From contig DS990260.1 in assembly GCA_000155435.1 (NCBI GenBank), forward strand, positions 2,505,693 to 2,569,692: a DNA stretch of 64,000 bases, read 5' to 3'. Source of the DNA: Clostridiales bacterium 1_7_47FAA. GTDB taxonomy: Bacteria; Bacillota; Clostridia; Lachnospirales; Lachnospiraceae. Positions 26,119-34,540 of the stretch are shown here, piece after piece. Made by a program: the position numbers and the translations under genes. The notes beneath the pieces are model-generated. The model made no database searches and had not been told where the DNA came from. It worked only from the letters and a program-made list of their open reading frames with translations. Position 1 is the stretch's first letter; each line of letters opens with the position of its first letter.

Positions 26119-27990
26119 TTATTCCACAGGTTCGATGGCGTCCACGGTACATATCTGGCCGCAGAGTCCGCAGCCGGTACAGAGTCCGGAATCAATCTTA
26201 ACCTTATCCTGGTCCAGCACCAGGGCCGGGCATCCGATTTCATTGATGCAGGTGCGGCAGTCCACACATCTGTCCTCCACAATCCTGCATTTCTTCGTGG
26301 TTTTTACAATGGCAATGCAGGGAGCCTTGAATATCACGGCCTTTACCCCGTTTAGGGCGGAAAACTCCAGCACGGTGTCCACGCACTGCTTAAGATCCAG
26401 CGCATCCACGGTCCTTATGTGTTTTATGCCGATTCCCTCCAGTACATTTGTTATGTCAACCTTTTCCACCACCTGGCCCATCATGGTATGGCCGGTTCCC
26501 GGATGGGGCTGGTGGCCTGTCATGGCCGTGGTGGAATTATCCAGGATGCACAGGGTGAGATTGGCCTCATTGTACACTGCATTCACAATACCAGTCAGCC
26601 CGGAGGCAAAGAATGTGGAATCCCCGACAAAGGAGAAGTAACGCTTGTGCGGCTCCACCCTCTGCATCCCCTGCGCCATGGTAATGCCTGCACCCATGCA
26701 CAGACAGGTATCCACCATGTCCAGAGGCTTTGCATTGCCCAGGGTATAGCATCCGATGTCTCCGCAGTAGATGCCTTCCACCGGCTCCTGTCCATCGGGC
26801 AGTTCCTGGTTCAGCTTTTCCATGGCACGCTTGACCGCATAGAAGGAAGCCCTGTGGGGACATCCCGCACAAAGGACCGGAGGACGGATTGGGAGGGGCG
26901 GGACCGGAAGGGGGGCCGCACCGGCAGCCTCATCGGAAGCCTCATCCAGGGATTCCATATATTCTATGTACGGTGCACCCAGATAAGCCTCCAGCACCTT
27001 GCGCACGGACTCCACGCTGTTCTCTCCTGCACACTGTACATCACCCGTAAGCTTTCCCCGGATATCCACATTCAGATGGTGTTTTCCGCAGAGAAGCATC
27101 AGTTCCTGCTCCAGCACCGGGTCCAGTTCTTCCACTGCCATGACCTCATTAAGGCCGTCCATGAACTGAAGCATCAGCTTTTCCGGCGTGGGGTTGGGCG
27201 TGGAAATCTTGATTACACGCGCGCCCTTGTATCCGTTCAGCGCTTCCATGACAAACTCATAACTGATTCCATGGGTGATGATTCCCTGGACAGTTTCCTT
27301 CTCTTCCCTGTGCAGCAGGTTGAAACGGTAACTGCTGAAGTCATCTCCGATTACAGGATTGCGCGCCTCAATCATCCTGTGGTTTGCATTGGACAGGCGC
27401 GGGAAGATAACCCATTTGTTGGAATCTTTCACGAATCCCTGTGGTGCCGGAAGACAGATACGTTCCTTTAACTCCACGCTGGCACAGCCATGGCAGATTC
27501 TTGTGGTGGGACGGAACAGCACCGGGGTATGGTATTTTTCCGAGTAATCAAATGCATCCCCAATCATCTCATAAGCTTCCTCCGGGGAACTGGGGTCAAA
27601 TACAGGCAGCTTGGAGAACTGTCCGAAGTGACGCGTATCCTGTTCTGTCTGGGAGGATATGGGGCCTGGGTCGTCTGCCACCATGACAACCATGCCTCCC
27701 TTGACGCCCACATAGGCCAGGCTCATAAGGGGGTCCGAGGCCACATTAAGTCCCACCTGTTTCATGGTGACCATGGTCCTGGCGCCCGTATAGGCGGCCG
27801 CGGCAGCCACCTCCATTGCCGCTTTTTCATTCACCGACCACTCCACATAGATATCACCTGGGTTGTGTTTTGCCACTGTCTCCAGGACTTCCGTGGACGG
27901 GGTGCCCGGATAACCCGATACCACCTGCACACCTGCCCTGACTGCTCCCAGGCCGATTGCTTCATTTCCCATTAAAAATGATTTGGACAT
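26119..27990 (-). CDS. iorA: Indolepyruvate:ferredoxin oxidoreductase, alpha subunit
   Basis: Oxygen-sensitive enzyme interconverting arylpyruvates with arylacetyl-CoA and CO2 using ferredoxin. The 623 residues include the pyrimidine-binding half (GAVRAGVQVVSGYPGTPSTE), the TPP motif GDSTFFASGLTGIVN with DNSTTAMTGHQPHPG, and a C-terminal double 4Fe-4S segment CVDCRTCINEIGCP and CTGCGLCGQIC. Start 27990 (MSKSFL) is set by GGAAGGAGAAGGGCA; the longer frame runs into the leader. First gene of the T-box-controlled operon. Confidence 0.96.
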   Translation of the reverse strand: MSKSFLMGNEAIGLGAVRAGVQVVSGYPGTPSTEVLETVAKHNPGDIYVEWSVNEKAAMEVAAAAAYTGARTMVTMKQVGLNVASDPLMSLAYVGVKGGMVVMVADDPGPISSQTEQDTRHFGQFSKLPVFDPSSPEEAYEMIGDAFDYSEKYHTPVLFRPTTRICHGCASVELKERICLPAPQGFVKDSNKWVIFPRLSNANHRMIEARNPVIGDDFSSYRFNLLHREEKETVQGIITHGISYEFVMEALNGYKGARVIKISTPNPTPEKLMLQFMDGLNEVMAVEELDPVLEQELMLLCGKHHLNVDIRGKLTGDVQCAGENSVESVRKVLEAYLGAPYIEYMESLDEASDEAAGAAPLPVPPLPIRPPVLCAGCPHRASFYAVKRAMEKLNQELPDGQEPVEGIYCGDIGCYTLGNAKPLDMVDTCLCMGAGITMAQGMQRVEPHKRYFSFVGDSTFFASGLTGIVNAVYNEANLTLCILDNSTTAMTGHQPHPGTGHTMMGQVVEKVDITNVLEGIGIKHIRTVDALDLKQCVDTVLEFSALNGVKAVIFKAPCIAIVKTTKKCRIVEDRCVDCRTCINEIGCPALVLDQDKVKIDSGLCTGCGLCGQICTVDAIEPVE

Positions 27991-28035
27991 TGCCCTTCTC
28001 CTTCCGTTATGTACATTTACTGCTATTTTCAGATA

Positions 28036-28552
28036 CAAAAAGACCTGTCCTTAAGAAAGGACAGGCCTGAATATACAGCACCTGTGGTACCACCTTATCT
28101 GCTTACCACTTTAACAAATATGCTAAGACGCGTTTGGGCAAAACTGAACTTCCAGACACAATCCGGCACATATTCTGCCTTTAACGCAGGCCTGCGGTCC
28201 GGATACTGGGGCTATAAATGCCGGATTATACATGCCAGACAGCTGCAACGGCCGATTGTCGCCTTCCTGCGGCACACTTCCATCTGCGGCTTTCCTGCGG
28301 CACACTTCCGTCTGCGGCCTTCCTGCTGCACGCTTCCGTCTGCAGTCTTCCTGCTGCATGTTTCCTTCTGCAGTCTTTCCTGCCGCATTCTTCCCGCCAC
28401 AGTCTTCCTGCCCGCACCTAACCTGCCCGTTCACCTTTCCCTCAGCGGTCCATTTGCCGTCCGGCTTATTACAGGAATCCCACCATCCCCTGCTCTCTGT
28501 GAATGCCCTTTACGGTTTGATCTCCGCTTCATCGGTTTAACACTTTACTTTA
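28036..28552 (-). ncRNA. T-box leader upstream of iorA-iorB-paaK, probable Trp specifier
   Basis: On the minus strand the leader has the AGAGAG(C) and GGTGGGA stem-I loop features (28470-28500) and a specifier loop closed by GCGG/CCGC and CCGT/ACGG. Its 3' strand reads CAAATGGA, giving TGG (28450-28452) followed by A, i.e. Trp. The antiterminator T-box sequence GTGGTACCAC is at 28084-28093, and a perfect terminator CCTGTCCTT/AAGGACAGG with TCTTTTT ends at 28036. Uncharged tRNA-Trp should favour read-through into the operon. A 28-bp minisatellite is embedded between stem I and the antiterminator. ATG (Met) is the alternative specifier reading. Confidence 0.88.
28263..28411. repeat. 28-bp tandem repeats inside the T-box leader
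   Basis: CTTCCTGC or TTTCCTGC recurs at 28263, 28291, 28319, 28347, 28376 and 28404. Each 28-bp unit is itself two loosely similar 14-bp halves starting CTTCC. In the RNA this is a purine-rich insertion of about 150 nt where stems II/III would lie. Confidence 0.9.
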
Positions 28553-28558
28553 TCAGTC

Positions 28559-28587
28559 ATTATTGCAGATTTCACTGTAAATGTCAA
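28559..28587 (-). promoter_or_regulatory. Promoter of the T-box / ior operon
   Basis: Consensus -35 TTGACA (28582-28587) and -10 AATAAT (28559-28564) on the minus strand, spacer 17 bp, placing transcription start near 28552 just before the stem-I sequence. Confidence 0.8.
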
Positions 28588-28623
28588 TGACTTTCCAATG
28601 CATTTCCATACCTGTAATTCATG

Positions 28624-28758
28624 GCTGTTATTCCATAACCGCTATCCCATAACTGTTACTCCATAACCGCCACCCCATAACTGTTACTCCATAACCACTA
28701 TTCCATAACTGCTATTCCATAACTGTTACTCCATAACCGCTATCCCATAACTGCTATA
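28624..28758. repeat. 14-bp tandem repeats between uraA-like gene and ior promoter
   Basis: CCATAAC recurs every 14 bp from 28633 to 28745, nine units, with variable CGCTATC / TGTTACT / CGCCACC fillers. It lies just past the stop of the permease gene and upstream of the ior promoter. Confidence 0.92.
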
Positions 28759-28771
28759 CATACCCACCATC

Positions 28772-30037
28772 CTACGCCTGGTCATTAGTCAGATGGAAAT
28801 AATCCAGCAGATAGAACACAAGGCTTAAGACCATACCCACCACGCAGGCCAGGACCATGCCGGTCAGCTGGATGTTGCCGATTTTCACGGCGATTCCTGA
28901 AAGGCCGGTGACAAATATGACTGAGGTCAGGGCCAGGTTCCTGGAATTGCCGTAATCCACCTGTGAATCCACCAGGATACGCAGTCCCGAGGTACCAATC
29001 ATTCCGTAGAGCAGGAAGGAGATTCCCCCGATGACCGGCCCCGGTATGGTGCTGATCAGGGTGGACAGCTTGCCGATGAAGGAACATATGATGGACAGCA
29101 CGGCGGCGCCTGCGATTACGCGCACACTGTATACCCGGGTGATAGCCATGACGCCGATGTTCTCCCCGTAGGTGGTGGTTGGCACGGAACCGATGAGTCC
29201 GGATATCATGGTGGAGAAGTTGTCTCCGAACAGGGAGCGGTGAAGGCCCGGGTCCTTTAACAGGTCGCGGCCCACAATCTTACTGGTGACCACCTGATGT
29301 CCGATGTGCTCCGAAGTGATGACCAGGAGGACCGGAAGGATGGTCATGATTGCCTCCAGGTTAAACTTGGGTCTGGAGAAGTTTGGCAGTGCAAATACAG
29401 GCGCCGCAGCCACTGCTGAGAAATCCAGAAGTCCGCATGCAAATGCAGCCACATACCCTGCTATGACCGCTATCAGGATAGGGATGACTGAGAAGAACTT
29501 CCTGAACAGGATGGAGCCAAATACAGCGGTGCCCAGTGTGATTACGAATACAATAATCTTCCTTGGGTCCATTGCAGGGTCTAAAAGGCCTGCATTGTCA
29601 GCCGCATTGCTGGAAAGTTCAAGACCGATCAGGGCCACCACCGGACCCATGGCTGCCGGCGGAAGGACAACATTAATCCATTCCGTGCCGAACTTGTAAA
29701 CGATGAATGCCAGGATACATCCGCAGAATCCCACGGCCACAAAACCGCCCAGCGCATAGGCGTATCCGGATTCCCCGAAGTTTTGGATGACCACCCCGGC
29801 CGGGGCCAGGAACGCAAAGCTGGAGCCCAGATAAGCAGGCGCCTTTCCCTTTGTCACACAGATGAACAGCAAGGTCCCCACACCGTTCATGAACAGGACC
29901 ACAGCCGGGCTGATGCCGAACAGAAAGGGCACCAGGATGGATGCGCCGAACATGGCGAACATGTGCTGGATGCTCAGGGGAACAAGCAGCTTAAAGGGTA
30001 CCTTGTCCTCCACCTGAATGATACGTTGATTTTCCAT
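28772..30037 (-). CDS. Uracil/xanthine permease (NCS2 family)
   Basis: 421-residue membrane protein with about 12-14 hydrophobic segments. The N-terminal LLVPLSIQHMFAMFGASILVP is shortened here to SIQHMFAMFG; other family features are SSFAFLAPAG, the central ITSEHIGHQVVTSKI and TTTYGENIGVMAITRVYSVR, which is the NCS2 nucleobase-transporter signature. It should be a proton-coupled uracil (UraA-like) or xanthine importer; the SEHIGHQ motif favours uracil. Start 30037 has AAGGAGGAAGAAA before it. It follows the helicase gene by 79 bp on the same strand. Confidence 0.92.
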   Translation of the reverse strand: MENQRIIQVEDKVPFKLLVPLSIQHMFAMFGASILVPFLFGISPAVVLFMNGVGTLLFICVTKGKAPAYLGSSFAFLAPAGVVIQNFGESGYAYALGGFVAVGFCGCILAFIVYKFGTEWINVVLPPAAMGPVVALIGLELSSNAADNAGLLDPAMDPRKIIVFVITLGTAVFGSILFRKFFSVIPILIAVIAGYVAAFACGLLDFSAVAAAPVFALPNFSRPKFNLEAIMTILPVLLVITSEHIGHQVVTSKIVGRDLLKDPGLHRSLFGDNFSTMISGLIGSVPTTTYGENIGVMAITRVYSVRVIAGAAVLSIICSFIGKLSTLISTIPGPVIGGISFLLYGMIGTSGLRILVDSQVDYGNSRNLALTSVIFVTGLSGIAVKIGNIQLTGMVLACVVGMVLSLVFYLLDYFHLTNDQA

Positions 30038-30116
30038 TTTCTTCCTCCTTTGTCTTTCCCATACTCTTATAAACAACTGGCGCATCCCTGCGCAGACCTG
30101 CGGTAATGGCCCGCCT

Positions 30117-32105
30117 CTATGATGCGCGGCGCCGTCCCCCTCGGTTATGGGTACGGTTTACCTTCCCCCGCTCAAAACATTTCTCACATACAGAGAAGGG
30201 GTAATCCCATGACAGCTCCCGTCCGCAGGCTGAACACTTGCGGGAATAGCTGGCACATTCTGTTTTCAGGATACGGCTGATTTCCTCTTCGGTGCGCCGC
30301 CGCTCCTCATTCAGGTTTCCGGTTTGGACCGGAAGTCCTGCCTTCCTGGAAAACTGGAAATACAGATCCAGCATTTTATAATAGCTCTCCAGGTCATACA
30401 GGTCATCACCCGGGCTGTAGGGGAATTCCAGTTCATCCACATCCCGGTAATCCCTGCAGTAATCTTTCCACAGGTCCATGACCATCTTATTATCTATATC
30501 AATGGAACACGTAATCAGCTTATATATCTCCTGTCTGGTAAATGTGTCCATATCGTCCTGGTGCACATGTTCAAATGTCATGTACAGGGACAGGAGCTCG
30601 TCCACCTCCATCTTCTCATAGATGGAAGGCGTATCCATGGACGCCCAGATCTTCACCAGGGTGTCAATCTCGGCCGGCAGGTTCAGCAGCTGTTCCGGGA
30701 AGCCCACATATGCTTTCATGATGGGGATGGGAAGCCTGGACAGACCGTCCTTTATCGCATCCAGCTCGTCAATGGCAGTGACGAACCCTTCATCGTAAAG
30801 CCCGTATCTTCCGGCCCGGCCCGCTATCTGCTTAATCTCTTCCGGATTCAGGGTGCGTTTGCCCACTCCGTCGAATTTCCTGGTCTCCACAAACACAATC
30901 CTGCGTATGGGCAGGTTCAGACCCATGCCGATGGCGTCCGTGCTGACCACCACATCCGTCTCCTTTGCCAGGAAACGGCGCACCTGTTCCCGCCTGGTGG
31001 CCGGAGGCAGGCTTCCATATATGACGCTGCAATGGGTTCCCTCGTTCTCCAGATGGGCTGCCAGGGCAAGCACTGATTTTTTGGAAAATACAATCAGGGC
31101 GTCGCCTTTCTTCAAATCCCGCTTCAGGTTATATGGCTTTGTCTCCAGGGTCAGCCTGGTATTCCGCTTGTGGCGCACCACCCGGAACTGGTCCCCGCAG
31201 CGTTTTATCATCTGGACGATGATGTCCTCTGCCTCCGGCGCCATGCACAGATGTATCTCCTCTGCCCGAAGCCCCAGGACCGCCCTGGTCCAGTTGTGTC
31301 CCCTGTATGGGTCCGCAACCATCTGGCACTCATCCACCACAACGATATCAAAGTAATCGTGGTCATTGAGCATTTCCACGGTACATGCCTGGCACACGGC
31401 TCCCGGCACCTCCAGCGTCTCCTCCCCTGTAATCATGGAACATGCAAGCCCCTCTGAATTAAGCTTATCATAGACCTCCAGGGCCAAAAGCCTTAAGGGG
31501 CCGAAATACGCCCCGTGGCCGCACTCCTTCAGCCGTTCCAATGCATCATGGGTCTTGCCGCTGTTGGTGGGGCCTACATGGAGGATGAACCTGCGCTTCA
31601 TCTCCCTGGCTCCCGGATACTCCTCCTCCGGCTTCTGGTTCACGGACTCCCGGATTCCCTTTTTAATGGTCTTTGGTATATAGAACAGCTGGTAGGCACG
31701 GTCCAATGAGTTGGTCAGCAGATAACGGCGGATTCCCTGCATCCTGAGGACATGCTCCAGTTCCTCCAGGGACAGGCCCGACAGGTACTCCAGGTCCTTT
31801 CTTGCAAGGGCGCCGCAGAATTCCTGCATGCTGGCACAATTCTGTTCCCACTCCTGGACAGCCGGTCCCGGCGGCAGCTTTCCCTCCTTGTGCATCAGAT
31901 ATGCGCAGACCTTGGACAGCATGGCATGGACATCGCTCAGTTCATTGGCTTTTTCAAGGGGCTTTAGGTTCTCCTCAGTCAGGCGCTTTAACCGTTTCCT
32001 CAATTCAGCGGCCGTCATGGCCCTGAAACGCTTATTCACGCTGCCGAAAAAAAGCTCCTTATAGTATTCCTCCAAATACTGAGCGCATTCTCTTTTTATC
32101 TCCAT
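30117..32105 (-). CDS. Suv3-like superfamily 2 RNA/DNA helicase with C-terminal zinc motif
   Basis: 662 residues. An N-terminal helical region (about 1-165) of unknown role precedes the helicase core: motif I HVGPTNSGKTHDAL, motif II VVVDECQMVADPYRG, motif V STDAIGMGLNLP and motif VI QIAGRAGRYG. The arrangement and the GPTNSGKT form of motif I match the SUV3 group, mitochondrial degradosome helicases that also occur in some Firmicutes. The C-terminus has a likely zinc-binding set CSACGREL...CEKCFERGK. An RNA-decay role is inference. GAGGAAATCC precedes ATG. Confidence 0.9.
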   Translation of the reverse strand: MEIKRECAQYLEEYYKELFFGSVNKRFRAMTAAELRKRLKRLTEENLKPLEKANELSDVHAMLSKVCAYLMHKEGKLPPGPAVQEWEQNCASMQEFCGALARKDLEYLSGLSLEELEHVLRMQGIRRYLLTNSLDRAYQLFYIPKTIKKGIRESVNQKPEEEYPGAREMKRRFILHVGPTNSGKTHDALERLKECGHGAYFGPLRLLALEVYDKLNSEGLACSMITGEETLEVPGAVCQACTVEMLNDHDYFDIVVVDECQMVADPYRGHNWTRAVLGLRAEEIHLCMAPEAEDIIVQMIKRCGDQFRVVRHKRNTRLTLETKPYNLKRDLKKGDALIVFSKKSVLALAAHLENEGTHCSVIYGSLPPATRREQVRRFLAKETDVVVSTDAIGMGLNLPIRRIVFVETRKFDGVGKRTLNPEEIKQIAGRAGRYGLYDEGFVTAIDELDAIKDGLSRLPIPIMKAYVGFPEQLLNLPAEIDTLVKIWASMDTPSIYEKMEVDELLSLYMTFEHVHQDDMDTFTRQEIYKLITCSIDIDNKMVMDLWKDYCRDYRDVDELEFPYSPGDDLYDLESYYKMLDLYFQFSRKAGLPVQTGNLNEERRRTEEEISRILKTECASYSRKCSACGRELSWDYPFSVCEKCFERGKVNRTHNRGGRRRAS

Positions 32106-32183
32106 GGATTTCCTCTTTCCTTCTGATTTTCACAAAAGCAGCCAGGTGCACATGTTCCCACGTCCATCTGGCAGCTATTAAAC

Positions 32184-32579
32184 TTACACCATGGTAGTAT
32201 CCACAAAATGCTCAAAACCTGAAATGCCATATTCCACGCACACGCTGTTGATACCGTCCACAATCTCCTCCCGCGAATAGTTCGCCTCGAAAAGTGTGTC
32301 ATCCTTCATCTGGTTAAGATACATATAAAAAGTAAGGGCCATCTCCAGGCGGTCAATATCCTGGGGATCCAGCTGGTCCGAGAGATAATTCTCAGCCCCG
32401 TTGATATCGCCTGCATCCGCCATGTCCTTTAACTGGCGGTACACCCGGTCCATGGGGGTATACCTGTCCTCGTCCTCCGGAAGCTCATAGTCTATATCGT
32501 TCTTGCCCAGCACCAGCCTTGCAATGGCCCTGACCAGGTCGCTGATGGTCCTCATCACATAATCGTCCTGAAATCCCAT
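32184..32579 (-). CDS. Small acidic cytoplasmic protein, DUF6483-like
   Basis: 131 residues, acidic, no signal or membrane segment. The N-terminus MGFQDDYVMRTISDLVRAIA and the tetratricopeptide-like LKDMADAGDINGAENYLSD are typical of a widespread clostridial family of unknown function (DUF6483 by memory). Mostly helical. GCAGGAGATGAACAGTT precedes the ATG. It lies 78 bp upstream of the helicase gene and may be co-transcribed. Confidence 0.75.
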   Translation of the reverse strand: MGFQDDYVMRTISDLVRAIARLVLGKNDIDYELPEDEDRYTPMDRVYRQLKDMADAGDINGAENYLSDQLDPQDIDRLEMALTFYMYLNQMKDDTLFEANYSREEIVDGINSVCVEYGISGFEHFVDTTMV

Positions 32580-32699
32580 AACTGTTCATCTCCTGCGTAT
32601 TTTCCTTTTAGTATAGTTGATATCGATTCCGCCGTCAAGCCGTAGAATTAATCCCGTCTTACAATGTCCTGCGGCCTGCCCTGCAAAGCATCTGCCTGT

Positions 32700-34289
32700 T
32701 CAGTCATACCCTGCCAGCCCAAAATCCCCGTCCATTATCAGCCCGGCTCCATAACGGCTTCCGGCAACGTCATAACGGACTGTTATCCGCGGATAATCTG
32801 AAGGGATTACATCAACCTGGAACGAACAAAAGCGCCCATCCTGTGAAAGGCCGGACGAAGCCACGGTTATCCTTTCATTCCCATAATCATATTCCGAGTA
32901 AACAGCGCCGTCTGCCATCCATGCCAGCCAGTGCTGTTTCAACGCATCCCCCACCTGCTCCGGCACCGTCACATATCCATGATCACCCGCCCCGCCGTAA
33001 TGCCGCATCCGTGTTATGAGGGCGTCCTTCACATCTGCTTCCCGGTCCATAAAATTAGCGGCGGACAACACTTCCAGACCCCCTGGCTCCAGCAGGTCCA
33101 TCTCCAGCGCGTCCATCCCCAGCACATCTGGCTCCAGCACGTCCGTCCCCAGCACGTCCCGGAAGGTGTCTGCTAAAGCGCTGTCACCGTACGCCCCAAG
33201 GACAGCGGCTTCCGGCTTCAATAGGGATTCCAGTCCCTCAGGCTGTCCTTTCAGGAAATCCCCATATGGCTCCAGCAGGGTATGGGTAACATTTCCTTTT
33301 GTAAGAAAATAGTCCTGGTTCCGCCCGCTATTTACAAACTCCAGAACCTGGTCCGCATAATCCCTGTCCCCATCCCCATGGCCCTGTTCCGGCGTGACTG
33401 CCTTTAGGGTCAGATGGCTTACAATCAGGCGCTCTTTTTGCCCTATGTCCGCCTTTTGCCAATCTGAAAGTTCATCCAGCCTGTCCTCCATCATTTCCTT
33501 TACCTCTGCAGCGGTTTCATCAAAAAGGGTGTTGCACAGGCATTCCATCCTGTATTCCAGATATTGGCTGAAATCCCGGTCCTTAAATACCACAAAAACC
33601 GCGTTGACCGTGTGATAACCCGGGGCTGTTTCCTTAGACTGAATGGAAGAAAAGCACAAAGTTTCCGGGTTATAGTAATTCCATGACCCTTCCTCTTTGT
33701 GGTCATTAATCATATCTGCCATGGATGACGGAAGCCTGATTGAGGACAAGGACATCTCATCCGGGTTCACCTCCACCATGGTAAGCGGCTGGCCATCCGC
33801 ACCTGTCTCACCGGCCGCGCCGGTTTCCGCTGCCAATAAAAGGATTGTCCGGTAATCCCCGGCCTCCGTCTCCTTTTCAACAGCAAATACCTTCCTGCTG
33901 TCAAAGATCCGGCTTCTCTCCTGCGCGCCCGGCACCGGTTTTTCAGTAAACGGGTCCAACAGGTCCGTTTCCTCCCGAAGCTTCAGGCTGCCGTATGTCT
34001 TCCTGATTCCGTCCGGCGTATCCCCAAGGCGGAATTCAAAGGCTTCATCAATGGGTTCCGGAATATTTCCAAGGGGAGAATTAAACTCACTGTAGATGAC
34101 ACGGTTCACCTCTTCATAGTACGGGTTGACAGTCCCGGCAGCTTCCTCTCCGGCCCTGTCCACACGGCTGTCCGCCTCCAGTCCGGCAGGTATCCCGGCT
34201 TTGTCTTCCTTATCCCCCTGTCCGCTGCACGCAGCCGTAAAAACTGCTGTCAGTATCAGCACAGGCAGTATCCGCATTTTCCTCATCAT
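32700..34289 (-). CDS. Lipoprotein of unknown function with pentapeptide repeats
   Basis: 529 residues, exported. The lipobox is FTAACSGQ near residue 20, so Cys would be lipidated. Start 34289 has AAGGAGGAGAAAAG before it. The protein is acidic and contains no domain I recognise. Near residues 375-400 it has five-residue repeats DVLGT, DVLEP, DVLGM, DALEM, DLLEP encoded by 15-bp DNA repeats (about 33080-33160). The last 90 residues look like a beta-rich domain. It precedes the DUF6483-type gene by 120 bp. Confidence 0.8.
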   Translation of the reverse strand: MMRKMRILPVLILTAVFTAACSGQGDKEDKAGIPAGLEADSRVDRAGEEAAGTVNPYYEEVNRVIYSEFNSPLGNIPEPIDEAFEFRLGDTPDGIRKTYGSLKLREETDLLDPFTEKPVPGAQERSRIFDSRKVFAVEKETEAGDYRTILLLAAETGAAGETGADGQPLTMVEVNPDEMSLSSIRLPSSMADMINDHKEEGSWNYYNPETLCFSSIQSKETAPGYHTVNAVFVVFKDRDFSQYLEYRMECLCNTLFDETAAEVKEMMEDRLDELSDWQKADIGQKERLIVSHLTLKAVTPEQGHGDGDRDYADQVLEFVNSGRNQDYFLTKGNVTHTLLEPYGDFLKGQPEGLESLLKPEAAVLGAYGDSALADTFRDVLGTDVLEPDVLGMDALEMDLLEPGGLEVLSAANFMDREADVKDALITRMRHYGGAGDHGYVTVPEQVGDALKQHWLAWMADGAVYSEYDYGNERITVASSGLSQDGRFCSFQVDVIPSDYPRITVRYDVAGSRYGAGLIMDGDFGLAGYD

Positions 34290-34540
34290 CTTTTCTCCTC
34301 CTTGATACGGACCATACGACAATACATCTTTCCATTATATCAAAAGATGTATGTAAAATCAAAACAGTTTCCGTCATGTCCAAAGCGGCGGCATATGGAT
34401 GGACTGGCGTGATTCAGGCAGACCGGCTCCTGGGGCGCCGGAACCCCTCCGCTGTACTGGCACCACCAGGATTTCCCGGCATATCTAATCATAAGGCCCA
34501 ATCCATTTCCCTGGATTGGATTTATATATGGAGTGATTGA

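Noticed and set aside
28450-28453. Met (ATG) specifier for the T-box
   Set aside because: ATG is one base offset in the loop; TGG followed by A fits the usual position and the indolepyruvate enzyme. Not fully excluded.
34376-34540. 54-codon open frame ending at the feoB start (TGAATG)
   Set aside because: No ribosome binding site and no resemblance to FeoA or FeoC; composition looks non-coding.
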